Source: Aurantiochytrium sp. KH105
Taxonomy: Eukaryota; Sar; Bigyra; Thraustochytrida; Thraustochytriidae
NCBI GenBank assembly: GCA_003116975.1
Contig: BGKB01000191.1
Location: forward strand, 1 to 64,000
Direction of reading: 5' to 3'
Length of the DNA: 64,000 nt
The translations under genes were made by a program, and so were the position numbers. The stretch's first letter is position 1, and each line of letters starts with the position of its first letter. Below, in pieces: positions 47,186-56,972 of the stretch. Under the pieces are notes generated by a model, which saw only the letters and a list, made by a program, of their open reading frames with translations, did not search any database and had not been told where the DNA came from.

Positions 47186-50041
47186 ATGAAGAAGCCCGGC
47201 GCCGCGAGACCCGCGCCGCCGCGCGCGGGAGCAGCAAACTGCGAACCCGGGCCCGGCCTCGCGCGCGACCCGAGACCCCGCGGCGGCAGCGGCGGCAGCG
47301 GCGGCACCAGCGCGAGCTCCTCGGGCTCCGAGTCGGCGGCGTCCTCGCCGCCGTGCCCCGCGGCATCGACAGCGGCATCGACAGCGGCCTCGGCAGCGGC
47401 GAGACGGCGAGGCGCGCTCGGCATGGCGCGGCGCGGCGTGGCGGCGCTCTTCGCGCGGCGGGCGGCGGCCTCCGCGCGCGGCGGCGGCGGCGGCGGCAGG
47501 CGCGCGGAGGAGGAGGACCCGGCGCGCGAGGAGGGCGACCCGGCGCGGCCCGAGCAGCAGCAGCAGCGGCAGCAGCAGCAGCAGGCGCGCAAGAGACCCC
47601 GCGTGGCGAGCCTGCGCGCGCTGGGCAGGCGCAGCAGGGCGGGCAGCAGCGGCAGTACCGAGTCGCGGAGGGCGCGCGGGGCGCGGGCGTCGCGCGGGTC
47701 GCGGGCGTCGCGCGGCGAGGACGAGGACGAGGACGAGGAGCAGGAGCGGCGCGGCGCGCGCGGCGCGGCGGAGGAGCAGGAGCAGGAGCAGGAGCGGGAG
47801 CGGGAGCGGCGGGACGGCCGCCGCGGCATGGCGGCTGAACGAGACCAGGCGGCGCTCGCGAGGGCGCTGGCCAAGGAGGCGCAGCGGCGCGAGGCGGACG
47901 CGCAGAGAGACGCGCGTCTGGGCCGGAGCCCCGGCGCGGACGCAGCCGGAGCAGCGGGAGCAGCGGGGGCGGCCAGCAGCGCCGCTGGTGCGGGCGTGGC
48001 GGGCGCCGGCGGACCGGAGCTGGAGCTGGAAGCGGAGGAGGAGGCCCTCGAGGCGCTCAGCGACGAGGAGAACGACACCCCGCGCAGCCCCAGGCCCTCG
48101 CCCACGCCCTCGCGGTCCCGGTCGCCCTCGCCATCGGGAAGACACACCGGCCGCAGGATCCGCAAACTCAGCAAAACGATCATGCAGAACCTGAAAAAGG
48201 CCGCCTCCGGCGCCAAGTCACATGAAGACCTCGCCAGCGAGGTCGGCAGCGCGCGCGAACGGGCCAGCACCGGCAGCGTAGGGAACCCGAACGAGATTCT
48301 CCACGGCTTCGAGCGGCTCGACATGGACCCCAACGCCCGCAACCCCAATGACCTCCCCGAAGGATGCGTCGTCATCGGCTATCACGTACAGAACGGAGAC
48401 ACCATCAACGGCGTCGCCATGCGGCACGCCATGACCGTCGGCCAGTTCCGCCAGCTCAACAAAATGTTCGGCAGCGCCTCGCTCTTCCCCGGCCAAACCG
48501 TTCTCGTCATGGAACCTCCCGGAGGATCGGCCGGCGCGACGGGGGCATCGGCCGTCTCAGACGCGGCCCTCCCACCGCCGGTCCTCGTGCGCCAGCGCAG
48601 CAAACTCGGCGGGGCCATCTATGAAGACGTCACCTTGGTTGACCAAAACATCCAGATCGGCGGCACGCTCGAGGTCAACGCTTACTATGTCGGCTTTACG
48701 GCCTCGCACGTCACGGGCGCACACGCCTCGCAAGAGGTGTGCTCCTCGACCGCCAGCGCCCGTCTCGCCAAGTCGTACCAGTTTCGTCTCGACATCCGCG
48801 ACATCCAGGGCTGCAGCGCCTCGGAGCTGCAACCGGAGACGCACGCCGCCGGGGCCAGCGCGCCGTCGTCCTCTGCTGCACCTGGAGGAGGAACCGCGTC
48901 GCACAACTTTTGCATGCGTGTGTACTGGACATTCCCGTCCGCGGGCTTCATGAACCCGCCTCCACTCACGTTCTTCGCTCGAGACCACGAAAGCTGTGCA
49001 GCCCTCGTGACGGACATTCAGACCGAGGTGCAGCGACAGCAAAACAAGTCGGCTCGGCTTGCCAATTTCAAACTCGACGAGTCAGAGAGCATCACCGGCG
49101 GCGCCGTCATCTCGGGCCTCTTGTGCAAGCCCGATCAGGTCCGCTCCAGCGAGATCACCGAGCACCCTGTCGATCTTGTGCAACACGCCCTTCTCAATGG
49201 CGAAGTCTCCGAAGAAGAGGCCAGAATACTCCGCGTCAAGAATCGAGAAGTCGAGGACCGCATGGCTGCTTTGGCCGAAGCGCAACGCGCCGCCGAGCTC
49301 GAGGAAGCACAACGCGCACGCAAGGCGTCTTCGCCCCTGACGATCATCTCCAATACCGCCGCCAAGGCCACGGGCCACCGCGGCAGCATCAACAGCGATG
49401 GTAGCAACGATGCGCCCGAGCGCAAGCTGGCAGTGATCGAAACCAAGGTTCTCCCGCACTTTTCCAACTTTCCGAGCTCAATCATCGAGGACGACCAGGA
49501 ACTCATTGACATTAATCGCGAACTGCCGGACCGGCTCCGGAACAAGTCGTGGGTAATCTCATACTCTTCGAACCGCCAGGGCGTTTCCCTCAAACAACTT
49601 TATCGTCATGCTAGTGGAAACGCCGAGACGCTCATGCTTTGTGAGACGCGGACCGGAGAAAAATTTGGTTGCTTTGCCTCTGAAATGTGGACGCCAACGC
49701 GTCCCCGCGAATTTTACGGAACCGGCGAAAGCTTTGTATTTAGCCTGCGCCCCGATCTCTGCGTCTACAAATGGACGGGTGCCAATGACTTCATCATGTC
49801 CAGCTCAGCCTCCCATATCGGCATGGGTGGCGGCGGAGGGTTCGCTTTCTGGCTTGATGAAGACCTGGACTGCGGGTCCACCAGCAAATGCGAGACTTTT
49901 GGTAACAAGGAGCCTATTCTGCTCGAGCCCGAGTTCCGGCTTTCGCAGATCGAGCTCATTACTTTTGAGAGCAAGCACCGCCGAGGAAGCGTTGCAAGTG
50001 AGGGCGAGACTCGCTATCTGTTTTCCCCCGACAACTCCTGA
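47186..50041 (+). CDS. LysM-TLDc protein, OXR1/NCOA7-like
   Basis: 951 residues from the first in-frame ATG; upstream the frame stays open to a GTG at 46856. Residues ~1-390 are low complexity, first Ala/Arg/Gly then Arg/Glu/Gln, ending in an SRSRSPSPS-like stretch. A LysM domain follows at ~395-442 (YHVQNGDTINGVAMRHAM, then LFPGQTVLVM). Residues ~477-615 are a beta-rich GRAM/PH-like part. The TLDc domain at ~769-945 has WVISYSSNRQGVSLKQLYRH, GEKFGCFASEMW, FGNKEPIL and the final QIELITF. LysM plus GRAM-like plus TLDc is the layout of OXR1/NCOA7, which protect from oxidative stress and bind the V-ATPase to disassemble it; that role is inferred. The acidic/basic N-terminus has very high GC and may be poorly conserved. 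Confidence 0.88.
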   Translation: MKKPGAARPAPPRAGAANCEPGPGLARDPRPRGGSGGSGGTSASSSGSESAASSPPCPAASTAASTAASAAARRRGALGMARRGVAALFARRAAASARGGGGGGRRAEEEDPAREEGDPARPEQQQQRQQQQQARKRPRVASLRALGRRSRAGSSGSTESRRARGARASRGSRASRGEDEDEDEEQERRGARGAAEEQEQEQERERERRDGRRGMAAERDQAALARALAKEAQRREADAQRDARLGRSPGADAAGAAGAAGAASSAAGAGVAGAGGPELELEAEEEALEALSDEENDTPRSPRPSPTPSRSRSPSPSGRHTGRRIRKLSKTIMQNLKKAASGAKSHEDLASEVGSARERASTGSVGNPNEILHGFERLDMDPNARNPNDLPEGCVVIGYHVQNGDTINGVAMRHAMTVGQFRQLNKMFGSASLFPGQTVLVMEPPGGSAGATGASAVSDAALPPPVLVRQRSKLGGAIYEDVTLVDQNIQIGGTLEVNAYYVGFTASHVTGAHASQEVCSSTASARLAKSYQFRLDIRDIQGCSASELQPETHAAGASAPSSSAAPGGGTASHNFCMRVYWTFPSAGFMNPPPLTFFARDHESCAALVTDIQTEVQRQQNKSARLANFKLDESESITGGAVISGLLCKPDQVRSSEITEHPVDLVQHALLNGEVSEEEARILRVKNREVEDRMAALAEAQRAAELEEAQRARKASSPLTIISNTAAKATGHRGSINSDGSNDAPERKLAVIETKVLPHFSNFPSSIIEDDQELIDINRELPDRLRNKSWVISYSSNRQGVSLKQLYRHASGNAETLMLCETRTGEKFGCFASEMWTPTRPREFYGTGESFVFSLRPDLCVYKWTGANDFIMSSSASHIGMGGGGGFAFWLDEDLDCGSTSKCETFGNKEPILLEPEFRLSQIELITFESKHRRGSVASEGETRYLFSPDNS

Positions 50042-50716
50042 GCCACTTACTATACATGTATACATGTGAAAATTGATCTTTTTCGTCCAGAGAACAGAAG
50101 CCTCTCATTTCATGATTCGGCACACCGAGTCTCTTCAGCGAGAGACTCTTGATGAAATCTGACACGGCGAGTCGCTTTAATTAAAATTAATTGAGAGTCT
50201 CCTGTCTGCGAACTGACGGACAGACAGATGGCTTCTTAATAACGCCCGTACAGCAGAGACTCGATCATGACACGTGAATAATTATGTTGCGCAGCATTGC
50301 GACTCTGCCAACTTTGTATTATGAAGAGCACTGATTCCTTATTGGAAAAAGGAAACGTGCAAACCCGTGTTTCGAAAGCAAGTATGGTGTTTTGTTGCGC
50401 AGCATTGCGACTCTGTTAACTCCGTAATCTGAAGCGCAGTGACCTCTCCCCGCAACGAAAACCTGCAAAGTTGTTTTTTTATAAAAACGATATGTATGAT
50501 GCATGTTGCGCAACTTTGTTTCCTGAAGAGCAATCTTCCGGATAATTCTGCTTTCGTGCGGAAAAATAGCTTTATCAATACAATGCAAATGCCACGCAGC
50601 GCCCGAAAAATATTTACTTCTTGTTACGAGACGGAAACGTGTCGGTAAAGAACCAGACGAACTATCTGCTCTTCAAGGTCTCCATCATACTCCCTTTCAC
50701 GGAGAAGAAAAAAAAT
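50042..50716. other. Convergent intergenic region with tandem repeat
   Basis: AT-rich compared with flanking genes. Contains three ~109-base degenerate tandem units (50286-50600). No ORF or RNA gene. Confidence 0.6.
50286..50600. repeat. Three-copy ~109-base degenerate tandem repeat
   Basis: GTTGCGCAGCATTGCGACTC begins at 50286 and again at 50394; a diverged GTTGCGCAACTTTG begins at 50504. Spacings are 108 and 110 bases. Sub-motifs (GAAAACcTGCAAA, TGAAGAGCA) recur at matching places, so the whole unit was duplicated. Confidence 0.75.
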
Positions 50717-52579
50717 CTAAGGTTCCTCATTCGTGTTGAGAAGAGGCTGCGTGTTGGAGCCACCCGGCGAGACGCGATGCGAGCGACGTCCAATAAGAAC
50801 GCCCGCAGCGACGCAAACGATGGCAGTAATGACAAAGACCGTCACAGGAAAGCCGCGGCCCTTGTCCGGATGATCGTGCGAGCACGCACCATGCACAATA
50901 TCCTGCACCGAGTGTGCCTTCCAAAAGGTGCTGTCCAGACCAATGTCCCTGAGCCAGGCCGCTGGGTAGCCGTAACGCTGCGCCGGGTTCTTGGGGCTGT
51001 GGCCGGGAAAGTAGTTAAAGGTACCGTCATTGTAACGCACAATCAAAAGGTCAAAAAGACCCCACCACGCACTAACGAGATCCTCTTGGAATTGGCGCGT
51101 CGCCGTCGTGGTGCCCTTCTCGAAAGCCTCCATGGCACGTGCCTGCCATTTAGCCATAGCAGGACGCACAAATTCTTGGCTCATGTTGCGGTAGTTGATG
51201 TTCATCCAGTTGGCCACGATATCAAAGGCCCACCACGCGCTCTCGCGCGAAAATTGATCGCGACGGTTCAGCTGGTAGGCGCTCGCGTAAAAGTTGGCGG
51301 TCTCGTGGAGCTCAACGGTGGCAGCCTCGCGCAAGGTTGCCGTGAGAAAGGGCGCAAAGACACCCGAGGCAGGTTCGTCAACGCTGAAAAAGGTTGCGCC
51401 CTTGGTCGCCGAGGCGTAGCCCAGATGCGTGTGCGTGGTGCGCGGAATGGAGATGCCCCGCGCAAACTGACCAAACTTGGAAATCGCCCCGCCCTCGACG
51501 CGCTTGGGATTGCCAAAGGGACCCGCCAAAATACCCTCAGTCATGTCCCACTCCGTGCCCTCGTAAAAGTGCTGGTACAGGTGCATGATCTCCGTGAGAT
51601 TCAGCTTCCTGTCAACGGGGACCGAAAACGGCATGTCGACGGGCGCGTCCTTGAGCTCCAAATTGAGCGAAGGAGCCACGCGAGAATAGATCCAGTGCTG
51701 CCGCAGGGTCGCGTATAGGTCCGATCGCATCGTCTTCTCCATGCCAAAGACCTTTTGGAAGGAGAACTCACCCTCGCCGCTGTAGTAGCCGGCCTTCTTC
51801 GCCTCGTCACGCATGTTCGCGCTGTGCAGAAAGTCCGGGTGCTCGCCCTCAGGGATGGCCTTGATAGTGAACTCGTTGGCCACCACGGCAAGGTGGCCGG
51901 GCGGCACGCGCTGAGCGGCCCAAATGGCAGACTTGTGCGTGCTAATGTCCTGGACAATGTGGAAAATCCAAGCGTCGCCCGACGGATCCGCGATCGAGAG
52001 CGCCTCGCCCTCATCGTAGCCCTCACCGTAGAAACCGTGCTCTTCGGCGAGTGCGCCCATGGTCTTGATGGCGCACACGGCCGTCTTGCACCGCTCAAGG
52101 CCAAGACGCATCAGCGCGGCAATGCTAAAGTAAGCCTCTCCGAACTTGCCCGTCTTGGGATCAGCCGTATCCACGCCGGCGTTTCCTACCTTGCTGCCGC
52201 AGCTCGACTCGCCAAAGCTCAGTCCGTGCTCATTGATCATCGAGTACGTAGCCTCCCACACGCCATAGGTGTGAGCGACCTCGGGAATCTGCCTGTAAAC
52301 ACGGGCTTCGCCCGTGACATTTTCGTAAATCACCGCGCGGTCGCCGTGCATGCGCGGGTAAATGTCCGCCACGCCGTAGATGTCGTGCATGGCGCCCTCC
52401 TCATGATCGCGGCCGGGCACGAGGGCCAGTCGCGGGTCACATACTTCGCAATCGGTCGTGTGCACCGTCACGGAGACGCCGTCCACCGTCGCCTCGCCGT
52501 TGATGGCAACCGTCGTGCATGCCTCGCTGCTCGCGACCAGCGTTGCCGCCACGCTCACGAGCACGGCCAACGACCTCAT
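50717..52579 (-). CDS. C69-family dipeptidase with C-terminal membrane anchor
   Basis: 620 residues. Signal peptide 1-20 ends SSEA, so the mature protein starts at Cys21 (CTTVAINGEATVDG), the N-terminal nucleophile of C69 peptidases. Then come TVHTTDCEVCDPRLALVPGR, the EATYSMINEHGLSFGESSC block, and EALSIADPSGDAWIFHI, usual for PepD/secernin relatives. A membrane span near 576-598 (FPVTVFVITAIVCVAAGVLIG) and a short tail with NTQPLLN follow. Bacterial C69 dipeptidases are soluble; the added anchor and the dileucine-like tail suggest a lysosomal/vacuolar or surface enzyme, which is inference. Four or more Asn-X-Ser/Thr sites (NVT, NLT, NMS) fit a secretory route. Related Ntn hydrolases (phospholipase B-like) have other motifs and seem less likely. 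Confidence 0.87.
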   Translation of the reverse strand: MRSLAVLVSVAATLVASSEACTTVAINGEATVDGVSVTVHTTDCEVCDPRLALVPGRDHEEGAMHDIYGVADIYPRMHGDRAVIYENVTGEARVYRQIPEVAHTYGVWEATYSMINEHGLSFGESSCGSKVGNAGVDTADPKTGKFGEAYFSIAALMRLGLERCKTAVCAIKTMGALAEEHGFYGEGYDEGEALSIADPSGDAWIFHIVQDISTHKSAIWAAQRVPPGHLAVVANEFTIKAIPEGEHPDFLHSANMRDEAKKAGYYSGEGEFSFQKVFGMEKTMRSDLYATLRQHWIYSRVAPSLNLELKDAPVDMPFSVPVDRKLNLTEIMHLYQHFYEGTEWDMTEGILAGPFGNPKRVEGGAISKFGQFARGISIPRTTHTHLGYASATKGATFFSVDEPASGVFAPFLTATLREAATVELHETANFYASAYQLNRRDQFSRESAWWAFDIVANWMNINYRNMSQEFVRPAMAKWQARAMEAFEKGTTTATRQFQEDLVSAWWGLFDLLIVRYNDGTFNYFPGHSPKNPAQRYGYPAAWLRDIGLDSTFWKAHSVQDIVHGACSHDHPDKGRGFPVTVFVITAIVCVAAGVLIGRRSHRVSPGGSNTQPLLNTNEEP

Positions 52580-53127
52580 GCTTCTTCTCTCTCCTTGGTT
52601 CCGCTGCCTCCGGGCGAGCTGCTCGCTCGCTCGCTCGTTCGCCTGCTGGCTAGCTAGCTGGCTTGCCTACCTGCGAGCCGCGGTCTCCGCGCGCGCACGA
52701 GCCTGCCTTCGTGTCTGCGCGAGCGACGTGCCCGCCGCGGGTCTGCGCGTGGATGTACTGCGCGATGATTCCGCTTTGCCTCCGCATCCGACCTCGAAAG
52801 ATAGCCGATAGATATCCCGGAGCTCACTCCTTTGGCCCCGGATATCCGGGCCGTTCCCCGCCAGCCAGCCAGGCCAGGCCCAGCGCTTTTTCTTTTTCTC
52901 TCATTCGGCGCCCGATGATCTATCCAATCTATCTGCGATGATTCTGCCACCGCTGGAGCTGGCCGCCTCCATCGGCAGCGGCTGCGAGTCTGCTTGCGAG
53001 GCTGCGCAGCGGAGAGCTCGCGAGTGGGAAAAATGCGCAAAGGCTCGGAGGTCGCCAAGAGATGTCGTAGAATCTTAACCTCGTAGGATCAGCTGGGATC
53101 ATCGCCTTATCATCATCACCGCCCACC

Positions 53128-53160
<33 letters not shown>

Positions 53161-53514
53161 TCATCATCCCGGCAACGCAGCGATCGTAATCTGAAGGTCG
53201 GAGCCCGAGACGCGCAGCGCAGCGCCGCGCAGCGACCGCGGGGCCAGGCGGCCGGGCAGCCGCTTGCCTGCCTGCGCAGCCGCTCGTGCCTTCCGCCTCG
53301 CGCGAGCGCGCAGAGGCGGAAGCGAAGGCGCAGCAGCAGGCGCTAGCCGCGGAGGTCCTGAAGCTCGCTTGGCTGGCGACCGGCGACGAGGTCGAGGTCG
53401 AGGAGCAGGACGAGCAGGACGAGCAGGACGAGCAGCAGTGGCAGGCGGTGGAAAGAAGAAGACGAGGAAAGGCAGAAGCAGAAGAGCGAGTGCAAGGACC
53501 GGGGCGTCGAGACG
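52580..53514. promoter_or_regulatory. Shared upstream region of C69 dipeptidase (-) and RMD/DUF155 gene (+)
   Basis: Head-to-head starts 0.9 kb apart. GCTC runs near 52624-52640, a CAG/CAT run at 53132-53166, and a GACGAGCAG run near 53408-53434. GC-rich open frames here have no domain. Confidence 0.55.
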
Positions 53515-55266
53515 ATGGCGGACCGCAGACCGCTGCTGCGCAGCGCCGGAGACACGAGCGTCGATGAAGAGTACTACGAGCAGGGCTCCAAGGCGTCGCC
53601 GCTCTCGTCGCGAGGATCCATGCACGAGGTGGTGGCGCGGCGTGCCTCGACCGGAGACTACGACCGCGAGGACGAGGGAATGCGGCGGCACCACGATGAT
53701 CACGACGAGTACGACTCGGACGAACACTCGGACGAGTACGAGCGCTCGAACTCGCGCGGGAAACGGCACACAAGATATCACAGCGACGGCGCCCTGAGCG
53801 ACGACGAAGACCGCCGTCGTAGCTCGCGCACGCGGCCTATCGAAGAGCGTCTCACGCTTCTTCCGTCAAAGGCAAGATTCTCTGCAGCCACGTCGACCAA
53901 GCGCGGAATGAGCAACAAGCTCCCGCGCAAGATTCCGCGCCGTATCAAGGGCAGGTATCGGCGCATTGTAGCCGACGCCGCCGAGGAACGCACGGGGCGG
54001 ATTGCTGTATATTGTCCCGCCAATGAAATCGATCTCGACGACCTGTACGCGCACATGCTTCAAGTTCGCCAGCGGAGCGGGTCTGCGTCGAGCCACTCGA
54101 GCATGCTCCAGAACGCGACCCTGTCGGATCCGCATACGTTTAAGATCGGCAACAACAAGAGCACGATTCTTCCGCCCGTGTCTTGGAATGCGAGTCGCCG
54201 CACCGTGCCTCTCTCCCCCAAGAGCCAGGCCCTCGATCTGCACACGCGTGACACCATTGACAGCCCCAACTGGCAGGCTTCGATCTTCTTTGACGTCTTG
54301 CACTTGCGGCAACGCATCGACAACGCGCATGCTACCCCTAGCGAGGACTCGTCCAAGACGGCCGCCGCTGCCATGGCCGCTTCATCCAGTGCGGCTGCCG
54401 TGTCCGCTTCAGACATGGACGTGAGCGCCGCCGAGCAGGAGGCCAACGGGGGAGCCAAAACCATCGCCGCACCTCGGCCTGGACGCAGGACATTTTCCAA
54501 GCAGCAGTCGTCTCGCATCCTTTCGGACTTTGAGGAGGACGAATACTCTGACACCGATGCCGGCCGCTGGAAGGATGCCGTCATTCCGCGTTCGGGCCAT
54601 CGCGAGGTCTTTCTCTTTGGTTTCGGCTGCATTGTATGCTGGAACTGGGAGAGCGAGGACCACGAAATGCGTCTTGTGCGTTCGCTCGCACCCTTTTCGA
54701 GGCGCATGCTCGATGAGGACGCTGCAGAGTCAGCCTCGGATGACATGGAGTACTTTTTCGGCTCGCAGAGCCGCGTGCGCAACGACACGATCGAGCTTTC
54801 CTCGGGTGACCCCGTCGAGCGTCTTGCCGTTTCTTTTGCTATTGCACAGTCCTCGCTGCTCTCCGTCTACGAGTACCGACTCGACCAGATCATCGAGCGT
54901 AACGAGCACATTCCCATTACCTTGGCGCGCGAGGGCAAAATTCACATGTCGCAGACGGCAATTTCGCGCGAGATCGGGCGCCTCTTTTTGGAACGCAACA
55001 TGATCAATCTTGAAAGCGACATTCTCGGCACGCCCGAGTTCTTTTGGCATCACGACGAGTTTGATCCTGTCTATCGTCGCATGTGCGACTACATGGAGCA
55101 GGATGACCGTCTTGAGATTCTCAATAAGCGCCTCGACTGTGTGCGCGAGCTTCTCGATGTGCTCAGTTCCCAGGTTGAAAATCAACACGCCAGCAAGCTC
55201 GAGTGGATCATCATTTGGCTCATCCTGTGTGAAGTGGTCGTCCAGGTCGTCTGGGGAGTTCTGTAA
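53515..55266 (+). CDS. RMD1/RMND1-type DUF155 protein with C-terminal membrane span
   Basis: 583 residues. The first ~130 residues are charged and Ser/Arg-rich. A conserved strand GRIAVYCPANEIDLDDL at ~162-178 opens the DUF155 region, matching the CTAxEYD-type start of the family. Core DUF155 follows a disordered insert: EVFLFGFGCIVCWNW near 364-378, then IAQSSLLSVYE, ISREIGRLFLERNMINL, TPEFFW and LNKRLDCVRELLDVL. A single span IIIWLILCEVVVQVVWGVL ends the protein. In yeast, Rmd1 and Rmd8 are needed for meiotic nuclear division; human RMND1 is a mitochondrial inner membrane protein that supports mitochondrial translation. This protein has no clear presequence and starts with a dileucine-like RRPLLR, so a mitochondrial role is not shown. 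Confidence 0.87.
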   Translation: MADRRPLLRSAGDTSVDEEYYEQGSKASPLSSRGSMHEVVARRASTGDYDREDEGMRRHHDDHDEYDSDEHSDEYERSNSRGKRHTRYHSDGALSDDEDRRRSSRTRPIEERLTLLPSKARFSAATSTKRGMSNKLPRKIPRRIKGRYRRIVADAAEERTGRIAVYCPANEIDLDDLYAHMLQVRQRSGSASSHSSMLQNATLSDPHTFKIGNNKSTILPPVSWNASRRTVPLSPKSQALDLHTRDTIDSPNWQASIFFDVLHLRQRIDNAHATPSEDSSKTAAAAMAASSSAAAVSASDMDVSAAEQEANGGAKTIAAPRPGRRTFSKQQSSRILSDFEEDEYSDTDAGRWKDAVIPRSGHREVFLFGFGCIVCWNWESEDHEMRLVRSLAPFSRRMLDEDAAESASDDMEYFFGSQSRVRNDTIELSSGDPVERLAVSFAIAQSSLLSVYEYRLDQIIERNEHIPITLAREGKIHMSQTAISREIGRLFLERNMINLESDILGTPEFFWHHDEFDPVYRRMCDYMEQDDRLEILNKRLDCVRELLDVLSSQVENQHASKLEWIIIWLILCEVVVQVVWGVL

Positions 55267-55697
55267 GTTTGGCAATTTGTCTCATCACGTCATCGAAGTT
55301 GTCGGCGACGATGCGTGTTTTGTGGGGGGAGGGAATGAAAGTATGGATGGGGGAAAGCCGTTTTGCGAAAAATTCGGATTCACTCGTGGCTCAAATTAAC
55401 GGAGTGCAATGGAGGGGCCCAGTCGAGAATGGGTTGGCGTGGTACAAGTGAGATCGGAAAGAGGAAGACTAACAAAGAATGCACAATACATCTCGCTGAT
55501 GGGGTGTCGTGCCAATTACAACACAGTATCAAGGACATTCTCGGATTCTTTCAGCGATGCAACGGTAGCGATATTTAGATTGTTTCCACGTCGTAGTATA
55601 CATTTCTCGCAAACACACACTCACACATACCAATAAAATAATCAAAAAAAGGAGTTTCAAACATCAGAGGACTTGCTCGAGCACGCTCGTGTGAATC
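55267..55697. other. Convergent intergenic region, nothing recognised
   Basis: Between the DUF155 gene and the unknown membrane protein. Has an ACACTCACACATAC stretch near 55613-55630 and an AATAAAA near 55632 that could be a polyadenylation signal for the plus-strand gene. Confidence 0.55.
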
Positions 55698-56972
55698 TCA
55701 AAGCTCTGTCGGATCCGCAAGCCAAGCGTTTGGGATCTCGTGAGCTTTTGCAAGCCTACGGATTTGATCGAGCACACGGCGACGCGCATCCGTGTCCGAC
55801 TTAACACTATGCCACGTGGTGCCAAGCTTGCGTACCTTTTCGCCGCCCAGGCGAAGGAAGCGAAGCATCGCTTTGAGTGCTTGACTACGAGACTCTGAAG
55901 GGACATGGAGCCCAAGTCCAGCCACGAGGGCGTCCTGTGAGGCCTTGGCGCAGCTCAATTCCTCGATCGATCGTTTCTCGTCCAAAAGACCTGTATCCTT
56001 TTTCACACACGAACGTGCCGCCTCAACAAGCTCAGCGTTGTCGAGAACCTCGAGTGCCTTGGCAAAAAAGAGGTCGCCGGCCTCTTGTCCCGTAGGGACT
56101 ACGGCAAGATGGCTCACACGAATAGGTTCGCCTTTGGTGTCGACCACGCCATTGGGATGGTACAAGAAATGCTCGCGACGAAGCTTTTCCAGTTCCTGGT
56201 CGTCTGCTCGGACGCCTAGTCGCAACAAGGCCGTATTAACGCGTCGTAGAGAGGCCTCGTAGTCCCGTGCGAGGTCCTCCCATTCCCTTCGCTGCTCCTT
56301 GACGCCGACATCAAGGTCATGCACAACACCGTTGCGCATGTGAGCCAAAGTGTTGCGAGTTTGTTCAAGACTTTGCTGCAAGAGTTCACGATCCAATGCG
56401 GTCTCTGCTTCGAGTGCGTTAAAAATGCCTTCCACCACGGCACGTGCTTGCTCAGCACGAGGTGCAAGTGAGCCTTTGAGGGCCTGCAGAAATGCATCGC
56501 CACAAGCGCCTCGACCTACGCCGGCCCCACCACCACCACCGAGCGCTCGAAGATGCAAATCCTCATTCATTTGCACCAAAAGCGTGAGTGCATCGGGTCG
56601 TACAATACCTCGCGTGCCAGTAAAAGACCTCGAGGTTGTTTGGGCTTGGAAACTTGCAAGATCCTCATCTCCACCGGCCGTCGTCCAGAGAAGTTTCGAG
56701 GCCAAGAAGGTGACAGCGATGATAATAAATGTCAGTATACATCCGAAAGCGGCAGCTTCTGCCTCGGCAAGAGGCTTCCGTCGGCGCTTCTTGCCTGACT
56801 TGGCGTTGGCATCCGCATCGCCAGCCGCGTCTCTAACGTTCGTCGGCAGCAGCGTCGACGACGTCGAGGAGTCGTCCTCGCGTCGAAATTGATCCACGAG
56901 CCCTGTCGGCGCGAGCAGCAGAGCCACGTCACAGACCTTGCGCACCGCCCCGGTTGCCAAACGGACCGCCAT
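55698..56972 (-). CDS. Unknown single-pass membrane protein with coiled coil
   Basis: 424 residues. Residues 1-70 are cytosolic-looking and end in a basic KKRRRKP patch. One membrane span at ~73-96 (AAAFGCILTFIIIAVTFLASK). Then a Gly-rich stretch (LGGGGGAGVGRGACG) and a long charged helical region (~170-265) likely to form a coiled coil, with periodic Leu in LLQQSLEQTRNTLAHM. The C-terminal half has mixed helices, cysteines in two pairs, and ends in NAWLADPTEL. I do not recognise any family. Head-to-head with MMAA, about 1 kb apart. The basic patch before the span suggests the N-terminus is cytosolic. Single exon, codon use like neighbours. Confidence 0.7.
   Translation of the reverse strand: MAVRLATGAVRKVCDVALLLAPTGLVDQFRREDDSSTSSTLLPTNVRDAAGDADANAKSGKKRRRKPLAEAEAAAFGCILTFIIIAVTFLASKLLWTTAGGDEDLASFQAQTTSRSFTGTRGIVRPDALTLLVQMNEDLHLRALGGGGGAGVGRGACGDAFLQALKGSLAPRAEQARAVVEGIFNALEAETALDRELLQQSLEQTRNTLAHMRNGVVHDLDVGVKEQRREWEDLARDYEASLRRVNTALLRLGVRADDQELEKLRREHFLYHPNGVVDTKGEPIRVSHLAVVPTGQEAGDLFFAKALEVLDNAELVEAARSCVKKDTGLLDEKRSIEELSCAKASQDALVAGLGLHVPSESRSQALKAMLRFLRLGGEKVRKLGTTWHSVKSDTDARRRVLDQIRRLAKAHEIPNAWLADPTEL

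Noticed and set aside
47140-48375. 411-residue Ser/Ala-rich frame on the minus strand
   Set aside because: Antisense to the low-complexity N-terminus of the TLDc gene.
50286-50600. CRISPR-like array
   Set aside because: Whole ~109-base units repeat, with no repeat-spacer structure, in a eukaryotic genome.
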